A stretch of 64,000 nt of DNA. It comes from Lepisosteus oculatus (Eukaryota; Chordata; Actinopteri; Semionotiformes; Lepisosteidae). The notes under the pieces are model-generated. The model searched no databases. It had not been told where the DNA came from and saw only the letters and a list, made by a program, of their open reading frames with translations. Positions 1 through 13,200 of this stretch are shown here, piece by piece (the stretch's first letter is position 1; every line of letters starts with the position of its first letter). The stretch covers positions 68,695,722 to 68,759,721 of the forward strand of contig NC_090696.1 in the NCBI RefSeq assembly GCF_040954835.1. Direction: 5' to 3'. Position numbers and translations under genes: made by a program.

Positions 1-2715
1 TTCATCTGATTATTACATTTTTATGTCACCACTATCAAGAGACAAAGCTCCCAGTTGTAACTTGCAGAAATAAGTTAATATCAAATCAGTGCACCATGCT
101 CTTGCTATGGATGGTGGCCAGTGCACTATATTGAGTGCTCATATAGCATACCATTTTGTTTTTCCATACTCACACAAGAACTGACTCTGATATGACAGGC
201 TAACCGTCGTACAGGAAAAAGGAGTTAATGATGCCAAAACTAAATATATCATTATAAAATGTCTGAAACCTGTATAGATTGAAATATCAGTATTTCAATT
301 AGAAACAAAGAGCCCACATGTAATGGTTTTATGTACTATTGTGATCAAACAGCATTAGGCATTCATACAGGATATGTTTGCTTGTAAACAGTTTAAAGCT
401 GGAAGATTACCTACAGTATTGTCAAATAATGTGTAACACTCTGGGTGTCTGGGAAAATAGTTATGGTCTGGAAAAAACTCTGTTGAGGTTTCCATACTTA
501 AAAGCTTTTGTCCACGTAGCTGAATTGCAAAAGTTTGAATGTTTTTTCATGTCGAGTTAAATATTCAATACTATCCTGCATCATCTTTAGCTCTCAAGCT
601 CAAATTCTATTAAAAAGTATTCACGTATTCTGGAGGATTCTGAGTTTCACATCGATGTAGAAAAACTGTCCTGCACTATAATGTGCACCATCTAGAGTAC
701 CTGTAAATTGAGATAAATAGTAATCATATTAATCGGCAATATTTTTCTGAAAATTCACTCACTAACTAATGCATTTTAGAATTAAGAGGGTTATCACTTT
801 AGCCTGGTCTCTTGGTCTGCTAACTGCTGATGTACTTAGAACTGAAAGCATTTTTTACAAATGGAAACCAGTTTTTACCATTCTGTCTAGTCAGTTCCCA
901 ACAGAACACTAAGACGTCGCTGGAATTCCCGTGGTATTCTAAATATTTATATTGAGGTGTATCACTGTAGTTACTATTTCTGAAACATGTTTTTGTGTGG
1001 GTAGGGAAAGGAAGGGGGTGACGGAGGAAGGAGGGGTTTCAGAATGATTTTCCATGTCCAAGTTGGAGCAAAAAAAATGTAATCTGAGACAGAGGTAGTC
1101 TCTGCTACCAGTGTGCGAAAGATAGCCATGTTTAAAAGGTAGCTGCTTGTACGGATTTATGTGAAGCTATTATGAAATTCTTACAGTTATGATTCGTCAA
1201 GACCTGACCATTCAGCAGGACTGATGACGTTAAAAGATAAAGCAGACAAGAGTCCTGTTCATCCTTGTGCTGTAAAGTAGCTTGCTAATGAGAACTTCAG
1301 TTGGAGATTCTATTACAATATAAATGTCAATATCAATATCACGCATTGTTTCTCTGTCACACATCACTCTCGCTCTCACATATGACACATCTGACACCAA
1401 CACACAGGAGGATCCCTCCGCTGCCCTCCTTACGTCACTGGACACAACGCACTCCTGACAATTTGTATTACAGACCCTCCACTCCATCCTCTTCCCCCTA
1501 CACACCATGCAGACTCCACACTGGAACACAGGGAGTCATTGCACTTCATCTTTTGTGCCAAGTTTCACTGCTTCCTTGCCAGGCATTGCCCCACTCCTTT
1601 GGGTGCCAACACCTCCTGTTAGCCCTGGTGCAGCAAGCCAAGTTGTTCCTCAGTAGCATGCACCTACTGAGGGCTACACACACAACTATCTAGTCTAAGA
1701 CCTAGGTGCCTCAGTATCTCGTATCCCTCTGAGGCCCTCAGCCCTGTTAGCCAGCCTACTAGACCACCTATCTCTCTCTGCTTCCCTGCTGAAACCTAGA
1801 CAAGATCTCAATTATTCCTCAGATGGATTGATCAGGATTCTTATTAATCTCAGAGATGTGGCTACTTCCAACCGACCCTACCCTGATAGTTCTGTTCCCT
1901 CATGTGGGATTCTACTTCTTCTGAGTGCAAAAGACTCAAATCCGGCCAGCTGCGTTGAATTCTGCTGTTCTTCTCAATTATCAGGTGGCCATCTTGGCTT
2001 AAGGCCATACCGTGGAGCATTGGGTTTTGAGCCAAGATGGTGTCTTCCCAAAAAGCTGTTTTTTCCACTATATTACAACGCAAATTGAAAGCTCAGTTTG
2101 GTCTTATTCATTTTAATAATGGCTTTCAGCCCAAAATGAATTTAGTATACTCTTCCAAACCTTAATTATTGGTCTCTGAGATAAATTTGTGGGTTTGTAA
2201 TGTATTTTCAGATAATAAAAGTAGCAAATTCTAACACCAGGTGTTATTCAATATTTTAGCTGCTGTTCTTTTAATAAATATAATTACTTATTATTGTCAT
2301 AGAGCCTTTTCATACAAGAAACAAATGTCGTCCTAAGGATTCACACTGATTTTTTTTAGATCTTCAATGGTTACCAAATAAGTAATACTTGCACAACATA
2401 TCCTGTGGGTTTAAGAAGAATTGTTTCAATATGCCACAGTCATGACTGGATTTGCAGTTCTCCTGACTTCCCGAATCAAAGTGACAATGGAATCAAAAGT
2501 GCTCATATGATTGCATAAAAACAAGCTTTCACATCATCTACTCTGAGGCACCTGCATCATGCAAATGATGTTCAATGCAGTATCTTTATTTTAAAAAACA
2601 AGGCACCTAAATAAAACATTTAGAAATGCTGGTATTGGATCAGCATGCACTGTTGTAAAACAACGGTGCATTCCTGCTGTTTAGCTCTGATCTTTTTAGT
2701 GAAATTAAACCTTGT

Positions 2716-2808
2716 TAATCCATCCACCCATCCATTATCAAACACTTACTTCTGCAAACCCAGAGCCTAGCCCAGAAGTGCAGGGTACAAAGCAGGATGC
2801 TTTCCCAC
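2716..2808. mobile_element. Fish repeat fragment (ccatccacccatccattatc)
   Basis: ccatccacccatccattatc, then gcctagcccagaagtgcagg and caaagcaggatgc resemble the end of a common fish repeat (tccatccattatc...agggcacaaggc...). Short and diverged. Confidence 0.45.
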
Positions 2809-4374
2809 CACGAAAAATTATATAGTTTGTGGGATCAGTCTGTACTAAACAGTGTTATTTGCACATACTGGAGGAGTGAAAATTAGGGTATAATAACATA
2901 TTTAGATCGCAGTTGTAACAAAAGTGATTTTGCAATTCAGGCTCTGACTTAACACATGCTGATGCGTTCTCTGAAGGACCACAAAGGAGGAAAAAATGAG
3001 TCTTTGTCACTGAAATAGTTTTATTTTCTGCTTGAGCTGATGATAAAACATTGGTGTCTTGTGTCATCTCTTCAAGGCTTTTCCACTCTTCCCTGTGCCA
3101 GGTGCAGCCAATGGGTCTGTCCTTGTCAGACCTGGGGTCATAATCAATTTCCCTTCATAAACTGTATATGTATAATCCCATGGCTTGTAGCAAAACCCAG
3201 CTAATGAGAGAGACATTTCATTTACGTTTACATAAGGCTAAACAAAAAAAAAGACTACCGCTAATCCCACAAAGAGCCAGTGTGCGCTCTGTTCCAATGA
3301 AAAAACAAGACTGTAAATTTTTCTGTCTGAAACTAGAGACAGCTTTTAGTCGTGCCACGTTTTTAAAGAGCATACTGTTACCACCCAGGCATTTGGGTTT
3401 CATATCCAGATGCAGGAGACGTGTTAGCTTGCAGATCTCTGCAAGAACACTGATAACATGAGGAGTAAGACGCAGGGGCTTCGTTTGTACTCAGTTGCCT
3501 GATTACCCTTGTCAAAAGAAGGACTGACAAGGGTGGAAACAGCTAACCAGCTCAGAGCTTCTCGTTAGCCTGTCAACAGCCTTTGCACGTACTTGTTCGG
3601 TACAATTACTTATCTTGCTTCTTCCACACCAGCAATATTTCCTTTATATGTAAAGAATAGTTCAATACCCTGTCTGCTCAACAAACGAGTTTCGGAAATC
3701 TATTTTGATCTGTGTGTTCTTTATCCTGGACAAGAAAAAAAAGGACAGGAACTATGGAAAAAAAACACCTTTTTTGACACAACCTCTCCTTGTTGCAAAT
3801 TAATCCAGACCATCTACTGCTGAACACGCCGCCAGCCATTAGCACTGTTGCCCTCTCATCAGCATTGGTAATAAAGACTTCAATTAGTATCCACTGGTAC
3901 AGCTGGTGTGGTCTTTTCACTAACAAATAACATGATCGTTTCGAATGAATGCAAATTTCCTTGTTTGTGTCTAAATCTGAAAATACACTGGATCATTTCG
4001 AAAGTTGGAGGATTTCAGTGCATTTCGGGTTAATAGACTACAACCTGACCCTAGGCAAAGGATCGTATGGCCTACACTTTTAGTACGGGATATTTATAAG
4101 ATCTCAGCAACTCCAGTTTCCATGCTCCCACAAGGCGACAAGATTAGATGCGTCTTGAATGGCATTACATGGGGCTGCAGAAGATTAACATTCATATACA
4201 GTAGGTTAATGACCACGGTGTTATTTGGGACTGTAACGAAATCATGGTTGAAAGCAATAGTTCCTTAACAGACAATAATTACTAGCCTATTAATACTTAG
4301 AAGACATTTTTACTATTATTTTTTATTCTAGAATGGATATCATGGAAACTAAAATGTTTTAAAGAAATAAGATG

Positions 4375-4670
4375 AAGGCAGCACGGTGGCGCAGTGGTTA
4401 GTTCCTGCCTCACAGCCCTGCGGCCCTGTGTTCAGCTCTGGACCTGGGTACTGTCTGTGTGGAGTTTGTATATCCTTCCTGTATTGGCATGGGTTTCCTC
4501 CAGGTGCTCCTGTTTCCTCCCACAGTCCGAAAACTGGTAGGTTAATTGGCTTCTGGGAAAATTGACACTGTGTGTCTGTCCCTGCCCGCCTTGCGATGGA
4601 CTGGCGTCCCGTCCATGGCGTCCCCTGTCCTGCACCAGTTGCTCTGTGTTCCCTCGTCACCCTGAATTGG
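4375..4670 (+). mobile_element. Fish SINE-like repeat (gcacggtggcgcagtggtta type)
   Basis: gcacggtggcgcagtggtta, then tgtgtggagtttgtatatcc, gtttcctcccacagtccg and ggttaattggc are the signature blocks of a very common fish interspersed repeat with a tRNA-like head. Plus orientation, in the PALLD intron left of 5626. Confidence 0.7.
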
Positions 4671-4764
4671 AATATCTGATAAGAAAATGGAAACTGATGT
4701 ATGAATTTAGATCAGATTCAACCTGGTTTGTGACCCCTAGATGTAGCTTAGTGCGGAGTATTTC

Positions 4765-5230
4765 ATGCACAGAGCAAAAAAGTCAAATACAGTATATATA
4801 GGAAATGGGAAACACTTGAGTTTGAATAGGTTACAGACAGGTATTTATGCTGACACATTGTCTTCTAGACAACGCAGTGAGGCAATAAGAAACAAAAGGA
4901 TATGTTATAATACACAGTTGAAAGTGCAGCATTTAAATCCGGAGATTTTGTTAAAATTGTGCAATGCACTAATCAGGTCTCATTTAGAATACTGTGTACA
5001 GTTTGGTTGCTTGCAACAAAAAATATATTGCTGCTCTGGGATTAGTCTTGTGAAGACCAGGAAAACAACCAGATACATTCTGGGGCTTAAAGGAATGCCC
5101 CGCACTGACGGGCAATAAGAGATGTCCTAGTCTTCTTTGGAACAAAAAGTTCACAAGGAGACCTGATTGAAGTATTCAAAATACTCAAAGGGCTGGATAG
5201 TGATTCCTGATTTAGTTAGGAATTTAATTT
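4765..5230 (+). pseudogene. LINE reverse-transcriptase fragment (decayed)
   Basis: One frame reads LLKLCNALIRSHLEYCVQFG. A second frame further on reads SQGDLIEVFKILKGLDS. Both are typical of the end of CR1/L2-like reverse transcriptases (RPHLEYCVQ..., RGDLIEVFKIL...). Stops and frameshifts separate them, so it is inactive. It directly follows the SINE-like repeat at 4375-4670. Confidence 0.7.
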
Positions 5231-5625
5231 CTGGTTGAAGACCTTTGCACTGTACTGAAGGCCTGGATACACAGTAAGGCTTATCAAAATAGAAAGAAGT
5301 AGATCTGTTAATTCGTTTCAGAATGGTTCTCCACTGAGGAAGTGCATATCATGTACAATTTATGCCTGACATGGAAATCGGCAAACTCCATGTGAATCAT
5401 TTACTTTTCCAAAAAGACTATCATTCGTCAAATAAACTTGCTTTTGTTCAGTTCACGGCCATAAAATACTACGTTTTGTACTACATTTACATCCATGCAA
5501 ACAATTAGTTACTTAGTTTTAAGTCATTTTTTTAAAAAGCCTTTTGTATAGTTATGGAATACGACCCAAAACTAGTCACATTTTATTCTTGTACTCTGAC
5601 AGCACGTATCTCTTGCTTTCCACAG

Positions 5626-6333
5626 AGGCCCAGAGCAACTGAAGCACCTGCAGAACCAGATCCTCCAGGAGCAGCAAGAGGCCGCTCATCCGCGGCAGCC
5701 ACCGGAAGTCCCGCCTCCGCCGCCGCCGGCCCCACCTCCCTCTCCTCCACTTCCGCCTCCTCCCTCCTTCCAGGAGCTGGAGAGCAGCCAGCAGGCCCCC
5801 GCCCCCATGAGCCTCGTCAACTCGCACGGCCCGGCCAACAGCATGCAGAGCAGCAGCACCTTCAACTACGCGCGGCCCAAGCAGTTCATCGCGGCCCAGA
5901 CGGCGGGGGGCTCTTCCTCGGGGTACATGACCCCTTCCTCTGGCTCATCCGGCTCCAGCCTGCCCTCTCCGCTCTCCCCGCCGAGCCCTCACAAGCAGCT
6001 GAACAAAGTCAGCCTGCCTCCCTTCCAGCATTCGTACCCCTACAAAAGCGACAGCATCGGCTCGCCGGTGTCGCCCTCCTTCCCTCCCCCTCCTCCGCCG
6101 TTCCTGGGCTCCCCGACCTCCTTGGCTGCTCCGGACAACTTTCCCCTGCCTCCTCCACCCCCTCCTCCTCTGCCTGTCGTCAGCCCCGCAACGGCCCCCT
6201 CCTCTGAGGAAAGAAGTTCCCCCTTCTCTCCGCAGCAGACCTCGGCCGTCTTCCTCAGCTCCATGCTTCCCTCCCAGCCTCCCCCACCGCCTCCAGTCAA
6301 TGCCCTGGGCCTCCCCAAGGGAAACAGCCCCAT
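5626..6333 (+). CDS. PALLD: PALLD exon: proline-rich VASP/profilin-binding region
   Basis: Acceptor ttccacag, donor GTGAGT. It begins GPEQLKHLQNQILQEQQEA and contains FNYARPKQFIAAQ, both palladin hallmarks. Several polyproline runs follow, including SFPPPPPPF and LPPPPPPPLP. It enters in phase 2 and ends with AT of a Met codon completed by the next exon. The exon is very GC-rich (CpG-dense), unlike the surrounding intron, which produces long open frames on both strands that are not genes. The Met at 5807 or 5843 could start the 90-kDa isoform. Confidence 0.95.
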
Positions 6334-7225
6334 GTGAGTATAAACCTGTCGGCACTCTGCTATCCAAGCAGTGCCTCAACGCGAACCGCACGCGTTGTCG
6401 GAGCCCTCATTCGTCCTCGATACTAAGCTGCTCAGCACAAAGGCACAGCCGTTTACAGCTTGACGCACACAACGTTTTTACCCCCACCCCCCCCGAAATC
6501 GCCATATTCCTCTCATAAACATTTACATTGATATAGTTACAGGGAGTCGGCCATTAAAAAAAAAGAAAACACTTCTCTTATAATACAGACAACACTGTGC
6601 TTTAGATACGCTGAGGCACCATACTGTAGAACTAATGGATTCAATCAGATAATTCAAACACAGATTCATATACCCAATGATTAACTGATGTAAAAGTCCT
6701 GTTGGAATATTATTATTAGTGTTATCAGTATGCAAGCGTTTTACACATACTAGGTAGGTAACGTCAAGGGAGAAGCAGCCTAACTGCTTAAAGGCCTCGG
6801 TAGAAAAGACAGATCTGCTAAAATGAAATTTCCTCTCGAATCCAGGGAGTCTGTTGCAACCACCCTTAGGTTTTACATTTTGTGATTATGATACAGATGT
6901 TTGAAGATGGTTTTGAAAGCATGTTTTAGGTTCATGTAAACACAGGGATGCTACGCATTCTATTAGATGCTAAGCCTAGATTTGTGGTTTAATTTATTGG
7001 CCTAGAAGGGCAACGGTGCAGATAAGTCTGAAAAATAACATTTTGTAAAAAAAATAAGGCAGGGGATACTTTCATATAGCGCAATTCATATAAACCTTTT
7101 TTTAAAAAACTTCAGTGATAGCGCTACTTAGCGTGGCACCCTGAATGAAGCAGACCTTGTTGCATGAATTGGGAGGCTGAATTCAATACTATTCAGGCAC
7201 AACACTAAATTGCTCTTCCATTTAG

Positions 7226-7269
<44 letters not shown>

Positions 7270-10200
7270 TGCTTACACTTATATAGCGCTTTTCTGGACA
7301 CTCCACTCAAAGCGCTTTACAGGTAATGGGGACTCCCCTCCACCACCACCAATGTGCAGCATCCACCATTTTGAAATCACTGTTTTCCTGTTATGTGATG
7401 AACATTTTATCAGGCCAGGCTTCAGTGTAAAGTAAGAACGATACGTTTTCAAAAGATGTTGGCTCATACCCCCTTGTTTTTCATCATGGAGTGATTCAGC
7501 CCTGCTGCTTTGCATCTTTGCAGTGCCTCACATTCTTGCGCCCAAGAGCTGAGATAATGTATCGCACCGAATCTGTCAGCAAATAGGAACAAGAAAATGC
7601 CAAGATAGCAGGGTCAAAGTTGGAGGGATTAGAGCAAAAAAAAGACAAGAAGGAGGTTAGACATTCAGACAATTTAAGGACAGGCCCTCTCTGATGTTAA
7701 TGGTCATCTCCAAGCAGATACATTCAGTCGAAACCCCTATCAGAAAGAATCTTATTCCTGGTAAAGGTCACGGAAACTCAAAGCCTCTCCCATTACTGTG
7801 CAACTGAACACAGCCAAGCACAGGCAGGGGCCATTTAGAGCCGAGGAACACCACTTCAGTCCTCAAGGGCTGGAATCCAGCAGGTTTTCTAGTTCTCTCT
7901 AAATTGTCAACAGCTGAAGAAATGTGCTACACTGACAGTACATTAGGCTAATGATTAGTTCAGCTACAGCATGCAGAAGCGGAATGCCATCCTGAACACG
8001 CTGCAGTTCTCCGGGGCGTGAAGATCTACCCCACTGATTTAGAGAGATAAACCAACCTAGACATCATGTCTTTGGGGGGGGGGGGGACGGAACATCCCAA
8101 GAAGTCCCCCAAAACCCAGGGAGAGCGTACAAACATCATACAGGAGGTGCTTCAGTTTAGAATCTTATCCAAAACAGTAGAGTGACCTGCCACTGCACGT
8201 CAAAACAAAAGGAATAAAACTACAGCCTTTCAGTTCATTCTAAGTCACTTTAAGAACAAGAGCAAATAGCCTGAGAACTGCAAACATGTCTGCAGTCACG
8301 TCAGGGGCAAGTATACAGTACTGTATATGGGCAAATTTTCAATTAGCTTGTCAGTTGGAGCTGACAAGTGATTAAGGTCCACTTGTCTTTTCTGACAGCC
8401 TGAAGAGCCTGACTGTCGGTGGAGCTCCTGAATGCCAGTTTCACAGCTCCTTGGTGTGGGGCTCAGCATTAAAAACAACTTTACATATTAATGGAAATTG
8501 AAAAATTTTATTATGACTTAATAATCCTAAAAATCATTATACAGTATGTTGTCTAGAATCTAGAAAGGCTTACCATGAGATTAAGAACATTATTTAAACG
8601 TAATGTATACCGTGTATGTTATATGTATATTACAAGTAATAGGTTTATTCCATGCTGAAAAAAAGAAGAAAGAGAACACAACGTTTCGGCCGTGGAGCCT
8701 TCTTCAGGTGTCGACTGCACGTCAAAACAAAAGGAATAAACACCTGAAGAAGGCTCCACGGCCGAAACGTTGTGTTCTCTTTCTTCTTTTTTTCAGCATG
8801 GAATAAACCTATTACTTGTTCCTTTGCAGCCTACGCATGCTGACGCAGCTACCCACCTGAACTATATGTATATTACTGTTTGTATATTATGAGGCTTGTA
8901 AAAATGTATATAAAGAGTTAACATTTATATTTTATATGTAACAAAAATTAAATTTATACTACTGTGCTGACTTATATTTTTCTATGGTCTATACAGTGCA
9001 TCTTTGAAATAAAGCATTAGCCAACAAAATGTAATAAGGGATTTAAAAGACCAGATAGGGAGTTAAAAAAGCAACAGAAACTTTTTTATTCACAAGAACA
9101 CTCGAGACTTTGCAATAAATCTCAGATGTGTTCTGAGAATTAAGGTCAATATTGTCTAAACTCTTATGGATCTGTTTGTTATAGGGGATTCTCAAAGAAG
9201 GCTGTCAGGACTTCACGGATTGCTTCCGACTCTGAGATTCAGGGCACCAAGGATGCTGTCATTCAAGATCTTGAGAGAAAACTGCGCTTTAAAGAGGAAC
9301 GTTTAAGCAATGGACAGCAGGTGATCTTGTACTCACAAAAAATAAAGGCATTAACGAGCCATTAACTTGTATTAACAAGCAGATGCTTCATAACTGTACC
9401 CTGTAGGCGCACTGATGCTTTAAGAAAAAATCACATGACATTTATATCAATAGCATCCTGATGTCATAATGTTACTAAATATCTGACAGATAACACATAA
9501 TCCCACAAAATGACTTGTCATAAGACCTGAAACAAAATGACTCAGTATGTGTTCATTTACATCCCATTGCACAGCACAGGATGTTGCTTTAGGCTTACTT
9601 GGAAATTCTATAGTTTAGAAATCATCAGATTTCAATGGAAGGCAGATGGGTCACATCCCTCCTTTAGTAATTGGTGACACTGATAAGCAACGTGATGCCA
9701 GAAAATGGTTACAGAGCATCGTGTAATTTCAATAAAACACAATGAGGGTGACATGCCATGGAAAGGGACCTATAAGGTCTTCCTTTTCACACTTTTGCTT
9801 CGATATAAAGTTCAGTAGTTCAGTTACACCCTAATAAAGGTGTAATAAAGATTGAGAAGAGGTGGGAGTCCAGTAGCAAGATTTATTGGGATGATGCACC
9901 TGGCTGAGGAGAATCAAAAACCATCTATCACTATAAGTTGATGAAAACCCCTCCCTTTTCTCAGGGAATTTGCCAAGGAGCTGCTGCACTGGTAAATATA
10001 GGCGGACACAATCCTACAACTGAGTCAGCAAGAAACACAATATTAATTTGTAGTGGAAGTGGACAGGATTAGGGTGTGCACTTTGGTTTTAAGCTCCCTT
10101 AAAAAACTCATTTCAATTCCCGTTACTTTACTTGCTGTTTCTCTTTGGGGATCTTTGGGTCATAGAGAGTAATTTTTTGCATTTCCTAGTTTGAATAATT

Positions 10201-13200
10201 ATGCTCATTACTGTATCTGCTTAAAAACATTTAAAATACTATTTGTACTATGAAAAAACGTAGACAGCAATAGCCATTTTATACATCATAAAATAATAGT
10301 AAAAGTGAAATAAATAAATGAAATGGGTGTAAACACTTGAAATCAATAACAGAACACAACACTTACCCATGCAGAACTCAGAACAACTTTTTAATAAATG
10401 TTGTTGTCATGGACAACCTTCTGGTGAGGTTCAGCTCACCAGAAGGAACTGGGTTATATGGGTTAAAAGAAAATGTAACTCAAAAGGGTTACATATGAAT
10501 CTGTTAGAGGAAAATATATAACTACCTTTAACTACCTTTAAGCGAGGTGGCTTCTATTTTTATAAGTTTTCTGTATTCCCTTAAGCCTTCTAGTAAAAGG
10601 AATCCAGCTTTAGTGAAAAAAAATAATCAATTTTATGTAAATAATGATATCAAATTTATAATAAACCTAATTCTGGTTAAAGGGGACTGGTACCTGTAAA
10701 AAAAAATATTATAGGACCATGAAAAGCTTACTTTTTTAGCATGGCTTAGCTAAAGCAAATGTGCTTTTAAATACTCTGAGGTTTACAGTGTTACAGGGAG
10801 TGCAGGACAGCACTGGTACTTATCCACTAACTGAACGCTGACACACATTAATACTTGCTTTCAGAGATTAACATATGAGGAGAAGATGGCTCGTCGCCTG
10901 CTGGGCGCTGACAATGCTGCCACTGTCTTTAATGTACAGGAAGCAGAAGAAGAGCCCACCACACAGGTAGGATCAGCTTCAGAGGGGAAGTCATGACAGA
11001 TATACTGTGGCAGCAGCTCTATCACCCCGCTGCTCACAGCTGGCAGCCTACTGAAGCTCAGCAGGTGTGAGCCTGGTCAGTACCCAGGTGGGAGACCTCC
11101 TGGAAAAGCTAAGGTTCCTGCTGGAAGAGGTGTTAGTGGGACCAGTAGGGGACGCTCACCCTGTGGCCTCCTACGGATGAGATGTAAACTGAGATCCTGA
11201 CTCTGGGTGCAATTAAAAATCCCAGGACATTTCTCAAAAAGAGAAGTCCTGTCCAAATTTCCCCCTGGCCTTTACCAATTTTTGCTTTCTGATAATCCCC
11301 ATCTATGAATTGGCTTCATCGCACGGTTCTCCTCCCCACTGATAGCTGGTGTGTGGGGAGTGTACTGGCGCACTATGGCTGCCATCGCATCATCCAGGTG
11401 GATGCTGCACATTGGTGGTGGTGGAAGGGTGTCCCCATTACTTGTAAGGTACTTTTGAGTGGAGTGTCAAGAAAAGTGCCATATCAGTGTAAGGAATTAT
11501 TAAATTATTATTGTTATTATTACAAATGCGGTGAAACACAAGCTGTCAGCTATGCATAACATAAACTAAAGCGGAGCAGCATTTAATTGCAACTGTAATC
11601 CCACCAAAACAGTGCAGACTACAGCTGCATGCATAGCCTGAATGCACTTATCTGGAACAAGGCTTTTTCCGACAGGGGGGGTTTCTTCATTCCCGACACA
11701 TTTTAGAAAGTGTCTTCCTCCTCTCTTTTCGTGGGGGTACGACATTTGAAAAGGGAGCCCCATCCTGCGTAGCCTGACTCATGTGACTGCTTTTTTTTGG
11801 TGGTGTGGGTGGTGGTGATGATGATGATAAATACATCTGTGTGAGTGAGTTTCATTAGCTCCCATATTTTGAGTGAGAAGATTATTTATTTTTACCTTGA
11901 GCTCCTGGGGGTGGAAGTTCTTTGGTCCTCTTGGAAATCAAGGAGTTTGCACACAAAAACAGCCTGTTCCCCACGGCTGGTTCCCATTTCTGTATCAGTT
12001 GTATTGTTTGATGTTATTTTATAGGGATTTAATACTTATTTTCACATTGCATGTTTTCTTGTTCCTTTGTTTTATTCATGCAGCCTCACATAAACACCCA
12101 ATACTGAAAAAGCAATGATAAGATGTAAATATGTAAATTAAACGTTTGGTCCCTGATTGTGATTTCTATTTGCTAGTGTTTTATAAATAAGAACCTCTAT
12201 GTAACAAATAGAATATATTATATACGTATTTCAGTATAGTGTACAGTATGTAAGACTTCTTTATACCCAAAGAAAACATGCTAGAAAAGTCCATGTCCAT
12301 AAATGTTCACAACAGAGTTCAGAAGGGATGATAGTGGCCAAGTTCAATTTTGCCTCAGCTGTCCTAACTTGTAATCGTTGCTGATATCATTTCCTAAATA
12401 AAAAAAACCCTATAAATACAATATATGAGCCTTTCCCCCTTCACATTTATCTTCTGCATCCCTCTTGGACCTCCTCATGGGGGTCCCAGTGTTTTTGTCT
12501 TATGGCCAGTAGGTTGGCTCTCAGCCAAGAGGCTCTGGCCAGATTTCATATTCTTATTGCAATGTGTTGACAAGATATTTTAACTCCATCACTGCTACCA
12601 TAACAGACAATGATATGGGGTGCTGGCATCATTACTCAGGTGGAGCACTTTCTGGTGTGCAATGTGCAGTTCAGTGGGCTGAATGTAAGACGAGTGACTT
12701 AGGGAGCAGTTTGCTGGTGCTTGTGTGGTGAATATTGCCCAACTCAAGTTGTGGGTGCCATGTTTTGAGGAAATGTGCAGAACTTTCATGTCTAGTGAGC
12801 CAGGACAAACTCGTTACCTCTCCAAGGTTTCTTTGAACAAAAGCAAAAGCTGAGAGGACAGGCTTTAGCAATATAAATAATCTGTGTATTGGCACAAAGT
12901 AACATTTGATTTTAAATGATTATGTCTGAACTGTGTATATTGAAACTGTGTATATCTGTATTATATCTTATATTATTCTTCAATAACTATTGTATTGTGG
13001 TCGGAGTATATTCTATAGGGTAATTATATGGAGTATATAGAATGTATTGTATTGTATGGGGTGCACAGAATGTGTTGTTGTTACAGTATGTACCTTATCG
13101 AAATTAGTCTTGTAGTCTGTAGTTTGTCCATCTATGTTTGTCCTTTGTCTTTACTGAAGCTGAATTTTCTTTGGACCAGAAATATTACATAAATATGTTT

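Larger units (their letters stand above)
1..5625 (+). other. PALLD: PALLD intron (5' of first exon in window)
   Basis: No exon recognised. Holds a fish repeat fragment near 2716, a SINE-like repeat at 4375 and a LINE fragment at 4765. The remaining DNA is AT-rich and without clear structure. A weak inverted repeat (ccatcttggct / agccaagatgg, 1989-2040) is present. Confidence 0.6.
6334..9184 (+). other. PALLD: PALLD intron
   Basis: Holds the 5S-SINE fragment at 7226 and the fold-back insertion at 8620. A stretch near 7845-7895 (cacttcagtcctcaagggct, ggaatccagcaggttttct) resembles a common fish repeat. No exon seen. Confidence 0.6.

Noticed and set aside
1230..1693. Overlapping open frames of 99 and 130 codons on opposite strands
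   Set aside because: Low-complexity CT/CA-rich sequence without homology I recognise and without splice support.
5554..6207. 217-codon open frame on the plus strand
   Set aside because: Wrong frame of the same palladin exon. The true frame is the one beginning GPEQLKHLQNQ, which matches palladin and has correct splice borders.
5945..6391. 148-codon open frame on the minus strand
   Set aside because: It lies antisense to the GC-rich palladin proline exon and is made of Gly/Arg repeats produced by the proline codons; a shadow frame.
10417..10446. Hairpin as a microRNA precursor
   Set aside because: A 12-bp stem with a 6-base loop is far shorter than a Drosha substrate.
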